Notes: generated from the letters alone by a model not told the origin. A DNA stretch of 64,000 nucleotides from Mycobacterium dioxanotrophicus (GCF_002157835.1 NZ_CP020809.1:1798001-1862000), one strand, 5' to 3'; numbered from the stretch's first letter, positions 9,258 through 18,185 are shown. Program-made: numbers and translations.

Positions 9258-10569
9258 TTGACGCCAGCCAGCGGGCCACCACGAGCGCGGCCAGCATCAC
9301 CGCGACGCAGTACAGGCCCTGGTCTTTGAGCCCCCACGCCACCGAGGTGAGGGTGGCCGCACCCGCGGTGCAGAGCAGCAAACCGACTGCGGCGCTGCGG
9401 GTTCCACGGTGGTCGACCGCTCCGCCGTCCCACAGCGGCAGCGGGGAGTTCTCCAGCGGTCGCAGCGCGACGAACGCCATCGCCACCACCGCGGCCATGA
9501 GTGCGAGTTGCAGCACGGACAGCGCCACGAAGCCGGCCGAAGACGGGTCGTACCGGTCGAAGCCCAGGTAGTCGAACACCAGGTGCATGCCCAGCAGCAG
9601 CGGCATGTGCCACAGGTACAGCGTCATCGCGCCGGAGTTGCCGATCGCGGCCAGCCACCACACCCGCGGCCGCTGCGCCCAGCGGGAGATCGCGGGTGCC
9701 GCGGCAATCGCGAACGCGCACATCATGATCGCGTGCCCGGCCAGCAGCAGCGAGGGCGGCGTCATGTTCTTCAGATGCTGGCTCTCGATGCCGACCAGGC
9801 TCAGCTCATAGGGGCCGAAGACCAGCAGCGCCAGATTCACGCCGAGCATGCCTATGCCGATCGCCAGCGCCGACCGGCCGGGCAGCAGGTTGCGCCGGTA
9901 AGCGACGCCGAACATGCCGGGGATCAGCCACACCACGGTGTTGAGGTAGCCGAGCGTGGCGTAACCCTCGACGTTGATCCGGATCGCGTCGATCACGGCG
10001 ATGAACGCATAGGTACCGATCACGGCGGTGGCCAGCTGTGCGGTCGTGGTGATCCGGGCCAGCAGCGGCACAGCGGCGAGCACCAGCACATAGGCGCCGA
10101 GGAACCAGAGCAGCTGAATCGAGATGCCGGCGACCGGCTCATACACGTGCACCGGAAGCACGAACCGCAGCACCGTCAGCGCCACGCCCCAGAACGCCAG
10201 GTAGTGGAACACCGGCCGGTACAACCGCGTGCAGCGCTTCAGTAGCCAGCCGCCCCAGGGAGTACGGGGGCGCCAAGACGTCACCGACGCCGCGACCCCG
10301 GCGAAGAAGAACAACGGCATGATCTGGAACACCCAGGTCAACGCCTGAAACACAGTTGAGGCCGTGAGCAGGTTGCTCCAGATGAAGACATCGTCACGAA
10401 TGGTGCTGGTGGCCATGACGGTGTGCCCGAACACCACGCCCACCAGGGACACGATGCGGATGACGTCGATGGCGCGGTCACGGCCGGCCGGGGTGGCCGC
10501 CTCAACTTCGGCGGGGGTTGGGAACAGCGATGCGGCTTTGGCGGCCGGTGTCGCGACAGCACTGGTCAT
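9232..10569 (-). CDS. Acyltransferase-3 family membrane protein
   Basis: A 445-residue polytopic membrane protein of the acyltransferase 3 family, which O-acylates sugars or lipids at the membrane. About ten hydrophobic segments are visible. The family signature RDRAIDVIRIVSLVGVVFGH places the conserved Arg and the catalytic-type His at the end of the first helix, and a late LYLWHMPLLL block is also typical. The C-terminal tail runs into the hairpin repeat. It is preceded on the same strand by an MFS gene with a 35-nt gap, so the two may be co-transcribed. Substrate unknown. Confidence 0.85.
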   Translation of the reverse strand: MTSAVATPAAKAASLFPTPAEVEAATPAGRDRAIDVIRIVSLVGVVFGHTVMATSTIRDDVFIWSNLLTASTVFQALTWVFQIMPLFFFAGVAASVTSWRPRTPWGGWLLKRCTRLYRPVFHYLAFWGVALTVLRFVLPVHVYEPVAGISIQLLWFLGAYVLVLAAVPLLARITTTAQLATAVIGTYAFIAVIDAIRINVEGYATLGYLNTVVWLIPGMFGVAYRRNLLPGRSALAIGIGMLGVNLALLVFGPYELSLVGIESQHLKNMTPPSLLLAGHAIMMCAFAIAAAPAISRWAQRPRVWWLAAIGNSGAMTLYLWHMPLLLGMHLVFDYLGFDRYDPSSAGFVALSVLQLALMAAVVAMAFVALRPLENSPLPLWDGGAVDHRGTRSAAVGLLLCTAGAATLTSVAWGLKDQGLYCVAVMLAALVVARWLASTQRIAATG

Positions 10570-10604
10570 GGCAGTAACGCTAAGGGCGTCACGGCCGCGT
10601 AGAT

Positions 10605-11828
10605 CTAGGTAATTGCACTCAATTCGGCGTTACGTGCCTGCCGGGACTCCTGCCAGAGGATGGCCACCAGACAGATGACGGCAAGCACCCCGATCGCGAT
10701 GGCGAAGGCCACGCCCGCGGTCCGCAGGCCCCAGACGCGGGCCGCCAGACCCTCGCTGACCACCGGCAGCGAGATGGCCACATAGGCGACGACGAAGTAG
10801 GTGGAACTGACCTCGGCGCGGCGTTCGGGCGGCGTCAATTCGGCGACGGCGGCCAGCCCGCGGCTGAAGCTGATGCCCTGACCCGCGCCCGACACCACGG
10901 CCGCGACGATCAGCCCGGTCAGCGACGAGAAGTACAGCGCGACAGTCAGAACGGCCATCCCCGCGGCCAGGACCGCACAGCCGATCGCGACCGCACGCTG
11001 CGGCGGGATCAACGTTGCGCCGATCTGCGCGACGGCGGACGCGGCGAAGATCGAGCAGGCGATGGCGCCCGCGATCGCGTAATTGTCGATGCCGACGACA
11101 TTGGCGAGGAACGACGGCGCCACCGCGGTGTAGAGACCCATCACGGCGAACCCGGCGAACGCCGCCAGCGCTGCGATGACGAACACTGCGCGCACCTCGG
11201 CCGGAACGGATAGTCGCTGCACGCCGATGCTGCCGCAGCGTTCCGAGGTTTCGGGAACGACGATGACCGCGACGCCGGCCATCACCGCAAGCACGATGTG
11301 GATCAGGAAAGGCAACTGCAGCGGATGCGGCACGTACTGCACCAGCAGCCCCGCCAGCAGCGGACCCGAGCCCAGGCCGCCGATGTTGGCGATCGTCGCA
11401 ACCGTGGCAGCGCGGGTGCGCCAACGCGGCGGGGCGGCCTCGATGACAGCTGCCGTCGCGGTGCCGGTGAACAGACCTGCTGACAGCCCCGAGAGCACCC
11501 GGCCCACCAGCAACTGCGGTACCGAATCGGCGACGAGGAACACCACCGCGCTGGCCAGGGCGGCCACCACACCGAACAGCAACATGGGTCGCCGGCCTAC
11601 CGCGTCAGACCACCGTCCGAACACCAGCAGTGCGAACAGCACGCCGCCCGCGTAGGTGGCGTAGATGACCGTCGTCGTGAGCACCGCGAAATGCATGCGC
11701 TCGGCGTACAGGGCATACATCGGGGTGGGCAGCGTCGTGCCGACCATGATGGCTGCGAACGCGTAGGCAAGTAGGCCGAACGCGAATACGGAACGGTTAC
11801 GTGGGGCGGAGCTCCGGGAGTCGGGCAT
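10605..11828 (-). CDS. MFS transporter (drug-efflux-like)
   Basis: A protein of about 407 residues with 12 predicted membrane segments. The MFS motif between helices 2 and 3 is visible (FGRWSDAVGRRPMLLFG), followed by GRVLSGLSAGLFTGTATAAV and a second half with the equivalent GAGQGISFSRGLAAVAEL. The pattern is that of drug:proton antiporters; the real substrate cannot be inferred. The ATG at 11828 begins MPDSRSSAP; an alternative lies 12 nt upstream. It follows a perfect palindrome and the symporter gene on the same strand. Confidence 0.85.
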   Translation of the reverse strand: MPDSRSSAPRNRSVFAFGLLAYAFAAIMVGTTLPTPMYALYAERMHFAVLTTTVIYATYAGGVLFALLVFGRWSDAVGRRPMLLFGVVAALASAVVFLVADSVPQLLVGRVLSGLSAGLFTGTATAAVIEAAPPRWRTRAATVATIANIGGLGSGPLLAGLLVQYVPHPLQLPFLIHIVLAVMAGVAVIVVPETSERCGSIGVQRLSVPAEVRAVFVIAALAAFAGFAVMGLYTAVAPSFLANVVGIDNYAIAGAIACSIFAASAVAQIGATLIPPQRAVAIGCAVLAAGMAVLTVALYFSSLTGLIVAAVVSGAGQGISFSRGLAAVAELTPPERRAEVSSTYFVVAYVAISLPVVSEGLAARVWGLRTAGVAFAIAIGVLAVICLVAILWQESRQARNAELSAIT

Positions 11829-11854
11829 GTGGCAGTCCAACGTTGCCGAGGCGG

Positions 11855-11888
11855 TTCGCCATCCCCGAACGGGTTCGGGGATGGCGAA
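11855..11888. terminator. Perfect 34-bp palindrome after the ActP-type symporter
   Basis: Two perfectly complementary 16-nt arms (TTCGCCATCCCCGAAC and its complement) with a 2-nt centre. It starts 7 nt beyond the stop of the symporter gene on the minus strand and 27 nt before the MFS start. The position fits a transcription terminator, but there is no T-tract, so a protein-binding or cruciform role is also possible. Confidence 0.6.
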
Positions 11889-11894
11889 ATCACC

Positions 11895-13526
11895 TCAGTG
11901 TGCGATGGCCTTCTCGGCGCCCACGCCGGTCAGCGACCGCACCTCCATTTCGGCGTTGAGCTCGGGATTGCCGCGGTCCGACGAGGTCAGCGTGCCGACG
12001 ACGCCGAGCAGGAACGCCAGCGGGATGGACACGATGCCGGGGTTGGCCAACGGGAACCAGGCGAAGTCCAGGTTGGGGAACATGGCCTTCGGAGTACCCG
12101 ATACGGCCGGGGAGAACACGATCAGCACGATGGTCGACACCAGCCCGCCGTACATGCTCCACAGCGCGCCGCGGGTGTTGAACCGGCGCCAGTACAGCGA
12201 GTACACGATGGTCGGCAGGTTGGCGGCGGCCGCGACGGCGAAGGCCAGCGCGACCAGGAACGCGATGTTCTGCCCGTTGGCCAGGATGCCCAGCACGATC
12301 GCGAAGACGCCGAGGACCACCGCCGTGATCCGGGAGACCCGTACCTGTTCCTCTTCGGTCACGTTGTGGGACTTGAGCACGGAGGCGTAGACGTCGTGGG
12401 CGAAGGACGCCGACGCGGTGATGGTCAGCCCGGCGACCACGGCAAGGATGGTCGCGAAGGCCACCGCGGAGATGATGCCGAGCAGCACCACCCCGCCCAG
12501 CTCGAGGGCCAGCAGCGGGGCTGCGGAGTTCTCCTTGCCTGCGGCGGACAGGATGCGGTCGGGGCCGACGATCGCTGCGGCGCCGTACCCCAGCACCAGG
12601 GTGAACAGGTAGAACGCGCCGATCAGGGAGATGGCCCAGACCACGGAGCGCCGCGCTTCCTTGGCGGTGGGCACGGTGTAGAAGCGCATCAACACGTGCG
12701 GCAGGCCCGCGGTGCCCAACACCAGCGCCAGGCCCAGCGACAGGAAGTTGATCTTCGAGGTGGTCGACCCGCCGTACTGGGCGCCGGGGGCGAGAACGTC
12801 CCGGTTGGCGACGCCCTTGGTGGTGGCATCGGAGATCGCAGACTGCGCCGAGCCGAGGATTTCGGAGAAGTTCAGCCCGAACCTCGCCAGCACCATGAAC
12901 GTCATCAGCGCGGCGCCCGTGATCAGCAGGACCGCTTTGATGATCTGCACCCAGGTGGTGCCCTTCATCCCGCCGACCAGCACGTAGACGATCATCAGCA
13001 CGCCGACCACGGCGATCACCAGCGACTGGCCGGTCTTGCTGTGCACGTTGAGCAGCAGCGCGACCAGGCCGCCCGCCCCGGCCATCTGGGCCAGCAGGTA
13101 GAACAGCGACACCGTCAGCGTCGTGGTGGCCGCGGCCAGCCGCACCGGGCGCTGCTTGAGCCGGAAGCTCAGCACGTCGGCCATGGTGAATCGGCCGGTG
13201 TTGCGCAGCAGTTCGGCGACCAGCAGCAGCGCCACGAGCCAGGCCACGAGAAAGCCGATGGAGTAGAGGAAGCCGTCGTAGCCGTAGACGGCGATGGCCC
13301 CGGCGATGCCGAGGAAGCTGGCCGCCGACAGGTAGTCCCCGGCGATGGCGATGCCGTTCTGCGGGCCGGAAAAGGCCCGGCCGCCGGTGAAGAACTGATC
13401 GGCGGAGCGGTTGTTGCCGCTGGCCCGGATCACGACGAACATCGTGATGACGACGAAGGCGCCGAAGATGGCGATGTTGGCGATCGGGTTGCCGACCGAA
13501 TCCGCTGCTGCCGTCAGCGTCGTCAC
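11895..13526 (-). CDS. Sodium:solute symporter, acetate/monocarboxylate type (ActP/MctC-like)
   Basis: A 543-residue polytopic transporter of the SSS family, acetate permease branch, importing acetate or short monocarboxylates with a cation. The diagnostic ADQFFTGGRAFSGPQNGIAIAGDYLSAASFLG block, the GLPHVLMRFYTVP motif and about 13 hydrophobic segments are present. The GTG start overlaps the stop of the upstream DUF485 gene by 4 nt, the usual yjcH-actP arrangement. Downstream is a strong palindrome. A second symporter with its own partner and a two-component system lie immediately upstream, suggesting carboxylate-responsive control. Confidence 0.9.
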   Translation of the reverse strand: MTTLTAAADSVGNPIANIAIFGAFVVITMFVVIRASGNNRSADQFFTGGRAFSGPQNGIAIAGDYLSAASFLGIAGAIAVYGYDGFLYSIGFLVAWLVALLLVAELLRNTGRFTMADVLSFRLKQRPVRLAAATTTLTVSLFYLLAQMAGAGGLVALLLNVHSKTGQSLVIAVVGVLMIVYVLVGGMKGTTWVQIIKAVLLITGAALMTFMVLARFGLNFSEILGSAQSAISDATTKGVANRDVLAPGAQYGGSTTSKINFLSLGLALVLGTAGLPHVLMRFYTVPTAKEARRSVVWAISLIGAFYLFTLVLGYGAAAIVGPDRILSAAGKENSAAPLLALELGGVVLLGIISAVAFATILAVVAGLTITASASFAHDVYASVLKSHNVTEEEQVRVSRITAVVLGVFAIVLGILANGQNIAFLVALAFAVAAAANLPTIVYSLYWRRFNTRGALWSMYGGLVSTIVLIVFSPAVSGTPKAMFPNLDFAWFPLANPGIVSIPLAFLLGVVGTLTSSDRGNPELNAEMEVRSLTGVGAEKAIAH

Positions 13527-13870
13527 TGGGCGTCTCCTTCCAGTTCGGCCCGGATCGCCGCGGCCCGGGGATCGAGCTCACGGTTGGCGAAGCGCACGTA
13601 GATGCCGGTGATGACGAACGTCGTGACGAACTGGCCCAGGCCGAGCAGCAAGCCGACATTGACATTGCCGAACACCTTGGTCGCCATGAGGTCGTGCGCG
13701 AAGGCGCCGAGTACGACGTACAGGCCGTACCAGAGCAGGAAGAACGCCGTCATCGGGAAGACGAACCTGCGCAGCCTGCTGCGCAGCTCCTGGAACTCCG
13801 GACTGGCCTGGGCGGCGAGAAATTGCGCGCCGCTGGGCGCGACGCGGGGCGGAAGGTCGGTTTCGGGCAC
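13523..13870 (-). CDS. DUF485 membrane protein (symporter partner)
   Basis: A 115-residue protein with two membrane segments (FPMTAFFLLWYGLYVVLGAF and GLLLGLGQFVTTFVITGIYV), the DUF485/YjcH pattern that is nearly always encoded next to acetate permeases. The GTG at 13870 is preceded by AAGGAG at good spacing, which decides the start. It is translationally coupled to the downstream symporter gene by a GTGA overlap. Confidence 0.88.
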   Translation of the reverse strand: MPETDLPPRVAPSGAQFLAAQASPEFQELRSRLRRFVFPMTAFFLLWYGLYVVLGAFAHDLMATKVFGNVNVGLLLGLGQFVTTFVITGIYVRFANRELDPRAAAIRAELEGDAQ

Positions 13871-14013
13871 CGGGGCTCCTTGGGGTTGTCTGTGAGGCAG
13901 CTGGGAATCGAACCTAGATGAGATGTGAGTCACAATCGAGGCGATACGCCGAAGCCGGGTGTCCGTGCGCCGAGTGGTCGGTCAACCACGTTGAGCGGTG
14001 CCTCTCCTTTTCC
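13871..14013. other. Non-coding spacer with a tRNA T-arm-like fragment
   Basis: A spacer between the two symporter units. On the minus strand, 13917-13893 reads CTAGGTTCGATTCCCAG followed by CTGCCTCA, which looks like the T-arm and 3' acceptor strand of a tRNA, including the invariant TTCGA loop. No matching 5' acceptor strand, D-arm or anticodon arm is visible at the right distance, so this is not a functional tRNA. The rest shows nothing I can assign. Confidence 0.4.
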
Positions 14014-14074
14014 GCCGAGCAGACACGCAGGTCCGCGACACGCCGCGTTTGGCGTACCGCAATGTCTGCTCGGC
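14014..14074 (-). terminator. Terminator-like inverted repeat after the second symporter
   Basis: 12-nt perfect arms (GCCGAGCAGACA and TGTCTGCTCGGC) enclose a loop of 37 nt that can itself pair partly. It begins 20 nt after the stop of the second symporter gene on the minus strand. Position and symmetry fit a terminator separating the two transporter units. Confidence 0.55.
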
Positions 14075-14093
14075 AGGGGTAAGGCGGGGGTAA

Positions 14094-15824
14094 TCAGCCC
14101 CGCGGCACTCGCTCGACGCCCATGCCGAGGCGTTCGGGCACATGCATGCGCGCGAAAATCTGCGCCACGTTCGGCGTGGGCCGGGTGAAACGGCTGACCA
14201 TGACCATCGTCAGGAACGCCAACGGCACACTGACCGCGGCCGGGTAGCCCACCATGACGGCAGGCCAGCCACCGAGCACGTCCTCGTCGACGCCGCCGGC
14301 GATGGCCACCGTGACCGCGCCGCCGCACACGCCACCGCCCACCACCAGCCCGGATGCGGCGCCGGTCACGGTCAGCCCGCGCCACCAGATGCCGAGTACC
14401 AGCAGCGGGCACAGCGTCGACGCCGCGACCGCGAAGGCCAGGCCGACACTGCGGGAAAGCTCCAGCCCGGACACCACCAGCGACAGCGGGATCGGGATCA
14501 GCCCGCCGATCACCGCGGCCACCCGGAAGTCCCGCACCCGCCCGCGCAGGACATCGGTGGCCAGCGCCCCGGCGATGCTGACCAGCAGTCCTGACGACGT
14601 GGCGAGGAAGGCCGCGATGGCTCCGGCCGCCACCAGGGCCGCCAGCAGCTGACCGCCGACGCCACCGATCGCGGCGCCGGGCGCCAGCAGCACCGCCGCG
14701 TCGGCGGTTCCGGTGATGAGCAGCTGCGGAACGTACAAGCGGGCGAACACGCCGAGCAGCGTGGGGAACAGATAGAACAGCCACAGCAGGGCGATCACCG
14801 CGAGCGCGGTACGCCGGGCCGCCCGGCCGTCGGGGTTGGTGTAGAAGCGCACCAGCACGTGCGGCAGCCCCATGGTGCCGAGGAACGTGGCCACGATGAT
14901 CGACATCACCTGATAGAGCGGATGACCGCCACCGAGCCCGCCGCCGGACGCGATCCATTCTGTGCCGGTGCTCGGGGCGCCGGCCACCACTGGGGTTGCG
15001 GCGCCGGCCGCCAAGGTCAGCGTGGTGCCGGCGCCGAGTGTGTGCTCGCCCGCGGTCCCGATCGCGACGGCCTCGACGCGCCGTCCGTCGAGGGTGCCGG
15101 TCACGGTGATGCCTGCCGGTTCGGTGACGTGCACGACGACGCCGGTGTCGACGGCGACGGTGGTCTGCTGCTGCACGGTCGGCGGCAACGGGCTGCCGAG
15201 TTCGCCACCGCCGCCGATGAACAACCCCAGCAGGGCCAACGCCGGGACGGCGATCGCGGTCAGCTTGAGCCAGTACTGGAAGGCCTGCACGAAGGTGATC
15301 GAGCGCATGCCGCCTGCCACCACGTTGGCGATGACGATCGTGCCGACCAGCAGCGGGCCGATCCAGACCGGTACTCCCAGTAGCGTTTTCAACGCGAGAC
15401 CGGCGCCCTGGTATTGCGGAGCCAGGTAGAACACGCAGATCATCACCACCACGAGCATGGCCAGCTTGCGCAATCGTGCTGAGCCGAGCCGGAATTCGGC
15501 GAAGTCGGGAACCGTGTAGGCGCCCGAGCGGCGCAGCGGTGCCGCGACGAACAGCAGCAGTCCCAGATAGCCCGCGGTGAAGCCGACCGGATACCACAGG
15601 GCGTCGGCGCCATATTTGGCGATCAGCCCGGCGACCCCGAGAAACGATGCCGCCGAGAGGTATTCACCCGAGATCGCGGCGGCGTTCCAGTGTGGGCCGA
15701 TGGAGCGCGAGGCCACCAGAAAGTCGGACGTGGTGCGCGACAACCGCACTCCGTAGGTGCCGATGGCGACGGTGGCGACGGCCGCGGTCAACAACGCGGC
15801 AGCGGTGAGCGGCGAACCCGTCAT
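14094..15824 (-). CDS. Second sodium:solute symporter, acetate-permease-like
   Basis: A 576-residue SSS transporter paralogous to the neighbour at 11895-13526: it shares SDFLVASRSIGPHWNAAAISGEYLSAASFLG and GLPHVLVRFYTNP. It differs by an extra hydrophilic, probably extracytoplasmic, segment of about 90 residues after helix 6 (around residues 205-295, Val/Thr/Gly-rich beta-like). The start overlaps the stop of the upstream small membrane gene by 4 nt. The operon context with a LytS-type kinase and a LytTR regulator suggests a solute-responsive uptake module; the substrate is probably a monocarboxylate but is not proved. Confidence 0.85.
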   Translation of the reverse strand: MTGSPLTAAALLTAAVATVAIGTYGVRLSRTTSDFLVASRSIGPHWNAAAISGEYLSAASFLGVAGLIAKYGADALWYPVGFTAGYLGLLLFVAAPLRRSGAYTVPDFAEFRLGSARLRKLAMLVVVMICVFYLAPQYQGAGLALKTLLGVPVWIGPLLVGTIVIANVVAGGMRSITFVQAFQYWLKLTAIAVPALALLGLFIGGGGELGSPLPPTVQQQTTVAVDTGVVVHVTEPAGITVTGTLDGRRVEAVAIGTAGEHTLGAGTTLTLAAGAATPVVAGAPSTGTEWIASGGGLGGGHPLYQVMSIIVATFLGTMGLPHVLVRFYTNPDGRAARRTALAVIALLWLFYLFPTLLGVFARLYVPQLLITGTADAAVLLAPGAAIGGVGGQLLAALVAAGAIAAFLATSSGLLVSIAGALATDVLRGRVRDFRVAAVIGGLIPIPLSLVVSGLELSRSVGLAFAVAASTLCPLLVLGIWWRGLTVTGAASGLVVGGGVCGGAVTVAIAGGVDEDVLGGWPAVMVGYPAAVSVPLAFLTMVMVSRFTRPTPNVAQIFARMHVPERLGMGVERVPRG

Positions 15825-16189
15825 GGTTCGCTGTCGACGACGCGGACGAAGTCACGTTCGGCCTGCTCGGCCAGCCGCACGTAGAGCCGCCCGATGCCGT
15901 ACAGCAGGGGATAGGCCAGGCCTGCCAGGATCAGCCAGTTCAGACGAATGCCGAACACGCTGTGCGCGGCCAACTCCGGGACCGTCGCGGTGATCACCAC
16001 GAGTGCGACCGCGACGGTCACGACGACGGCGGCCAGTCGCAGGGCCAGCCCGAGCTGGGCCCGCACCAGACCGCGCACCAGTGCGTCGCCGACCTGGGTC
16101 TGCTCCTGCACTTCGACGCGGGTGCGCACCATGCGGGCACCGCGCCGGTGGGCGAGCACGACGCGCTCACGCTGCGGGCGGTCACTCAT
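15821..16189 (-). CDS. Small two-helix membrane protein, symporter partner
   Basis: A 122-residue protein with a charged N-terminus (about 50 residues, predicted cytosolic) and two hydrophobic segments (LGLALRLAAVVVTVAVALVVI and LNWLILAGLAYPLLYGIGRLYV). The position immediately before a symporter gene and the two-helix plan parallel the DUF485/ActP pair next door, although the sequence similarity to DUF485 is weak. Overlaps the symporter start by 4 nt and the response-regulator stop by 8 nt. Confidence 0.75.
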   Translation of the reverse strand: MSDRPQRERVVLAHRRGARMVRTRVEVQEQTQVGDALVRGLVRAQLGLALRLAAVVVTVAVALVVITATVPELAAHSVFGIRLNWLILAGLAYPLLYGIGRLYVRLAEQAERDFVRVVDSEP

Positions 16190-16965
16190 CGGTCGGTTTC
16201 AGGTTGCGCATCGGATCGCGTACCACGCGGTCGCGAAGCTCGCGGGCTTGGCGCCGGCTGACCGGCAACTCCACGGCGGGGGAGGATCCGTTGGCGCGCA
16301 GCCGGACCAGCACGGCGCCGTCGGCATTGCGCAGCCCGGTGACCATCCGCAGCGAGACCAGATACGACCGGTGGATGCGTTGAAAGCCATGGTCTCGCCA
16401 CCGAGTTTCCAAGGTGCTCAAGGGAATTCGCACCAGATGCGCACCGGTTGCGGCATGCAGCCGGGCATAGTCACCCTCGGCCTCGACCCAGCTGATGCTG
16501 TCGCGGCGCACCAACTGGGTGATGCCGCCGAGTTCGGCCGGGATCACGTCGGAGTCCTGGTCGTCCGACGGTGTTTCGGTCGGTCGAGTGGCGGCGACCC
16601 CGTCGGCGACGCGTCGCACCGCCTCGTCGAGTCGGTTCTGCCGGATCGGTTTGAGCAGATAGTCGACCGCGCCCACGTCGAACGCCGCCACGGCCTTGTC
16701 GTCGTGCGCGGTCACGAACACCACGGCGGGCCGGTTCGTGAAATTGCTGAGCACACCGGCCAGTTCGATGCCCGAGAGCCCCGGCATGTTGATGTCGAGG
16801 AACACGGCCTCGATGGGGTGCCGGTTGAGTTCCCGCAGGGCCGAGGTGGCGTCGCCCGCGGTGTACACGTCGCCGACGCAGGGGTGACGGCCCAGCTAGG
16901 TAGGCCAGCTCGTCGAGTGCGGGTGCCTCGTCGTCGACTGCCAGCACGGTCAGAAGCCGGCTCAC
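16182..16965 (-). pseudogene. LytTR-type response regulator with a 1-nt frameshift
   Basis: The C-terminal frame encodes the receiver region with the phospho-acceptor in AVFLDINMPG, a switch Thr in VFVTAHDD and Lys in LLKP, then a LytTR DNA-binding domain (ISWVEAEGDYARLHAATG, then FQRIHRSYLVSL). The N-terminus is in another frame: the GTG at 16965 gives MSRLLTVLAVDDEAPALDELAYL, the acidic-pocket start of the receiver. The frames meet at about 16897, where one extra base makes CTAGCTG from an expected CTGCTG. Removing it yields an intact protein of about 260 residues. The start overlaps the kinase stop by 4 nt. It is either a broken regulator or a sequence error; the rest of the gene is well preserved, favouring error. 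Confidence 0.8.
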
Positions 16966-18143
16966 GCGCGGACTCCTGAGCGGAACTTCGGTACCCGCAT
17001 CATGACCTTCGTACCCGCCCCGATCGCCGTTTCGACCACCAGACCGTAGTCGTTGCCGAACGCGGCCCGCAGCCGATGGTCGACATTGGTCAGCCCGACG
17101 TGCGCGGACTCGTCGCTGCGGTGTGCCAGCGCGTCGCCCTGCCCGGCCCGTAGCGTCTCGGGATCCATGCCGGCGCCATCGTCCTCGACGGTGATCACGC
17201 AGTCCGATCCTTCGTCGCGAGCGACGATTTCGATCGACCCGCCTCCTTGACCGGCCAACCCGTGCCGCACCGCGTTCTCGACCAGTGGCTGCAGCGCCAG
17301 GAACGGCACGACGACGCTGAGCACTTCGGGCGCGACCTGCAGCCGGACTGTCAGTGCCTGCCCGAAGCGGGCGCGCTCCAGCGTCAGGTACCGGTCGATG
17401 TTGCGCAGTTCCTCGGCCAGCGTGGTGTACTGCCCGGCCGCGCGGAACGAGTAGCGGGTGAAATCGGCGAACTCCAGGATCAGTTCACGGGCCCGATCGG
17501 GATCGGTGCGCACGAACGAGGCGATGGTGCCCAGCGCGTTGTAGATGAAGTGCGGGCTGATCTGGGCGCGCAGCGCGAGCACCTCGGCGCGGTCCAAGCG
17601 GGCGCGCGAGGCGTCGAGCTCGGCCAGTTCGATCTGGCTCGCGGCGTACCTGGCGACCTCGCCGACGGCACCGAGCATGCCGGGGCCGGGTGTGGTGCCG
17701 GTGATCACGACGAGCGCGCCGAGCACCTCACCGCCCTCGGTCAGCAGCGGCTGCGCGACGACCGTCGTGGTGCGCACGCTTCTGAGCACTCGCCGCTGGC
17801 CGGTGATCGACTCGGTGGCGGTGGCCGTGCAGCTGTCGACCACATCGGCCGGCCAAACGGGTTCGTCGTCGGGATCCCGCGAGAGTGGGGCACCGTCGTC
17901 GTCATACAGCGCGAGTCCGACGGCCCCGGTGAGCTCGCGCAAAAACGGCGCGGCGGTGTGCGCGGATTCGCTGTCGAGGCCGCGGCGCAGGGCCCGCGCG
18001 GCCTGGGCGGCGGTGTGCAACGTGGCGTGTACCGCGCGCTCGGTGGGCGTCGCGACCACCCGGCGGGTACGCACGACCACGACCGCGACCACTGCCGTCA
18101 GCGTCAGCGCCAACGTCAGCGCTATCGCAACCTCGCCGGACAT
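16962..18143 (-). CDS. Sensor histidine kinase, LytS/YehU type
   Basis: A 393-residue sensor kinase. One N-terminal membrane helix (IALTLALTLTAVVAVVVV) is followed by a GAF-like sensory region and the His_kinase domain with the phospho-accepting His in AQISPHFIYNALGTIASFV. The ATP-binding N box (PLVENAVRHGL) and G box (VEDDGAGM) are intact. This type pairs with LytTR regulators, as here. The operon order kinase, regulator, small membrane protein, symporter suggests that it senses extracellular or intracellular carboxylate and drives transporter expression; that link is inference. Confidence 0.87.
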   Translation of the reverse strand: MSGEVAIALTLALTLTAVVAVVVVRTRRVVATPTERAVHATLHTAAQAARALRRGLDSESAHTAAPFLRELTGAVGLALYDDDGAPLSRDPDDEPVWPADVVDSCTATATESITGQRRVLRSVRTTTVVAQPLLTEGGEVLGALVVITGTTPGPGMLGAVGEVARYAASQIELAELDASRARLDRAEVLALRAQISPHFIYNALGTIASFVRTDPDRARELILEFADFTRYSFRAAGQYTTLAEELRNIDRYLTLERARFGQALTVRLQVAPEVLSVVVPFLALQPLVENAVRHGLAGQGGGSIEIVARDEGSDCVITVEDDGAGMDPETLRAGQGDALAHRSDESAHVGLTNVDHRLRAAFGNDYGLVVETAIGAGTKVMMRVPKFRSGVRA

Positions 18144-18185
18144 CGTGCGGCCAACCTTAAACCGACGAGGTGGTCAAACCGCTGA

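Noticed and set aside
11829..13601. 590-codon plus-strand frame opposite the symporter
   Set aside because: Low-complexity Gly/Arg/His/Asp product caused by third-position GC of the real gene on the other strand.
13893..13966. Functional tRNA gene
   Set aside because: Only a T-arm and a 3' acceptor-like strand are visible; the 5' acceptor strand, D-arm and anticodon arm are lacking.
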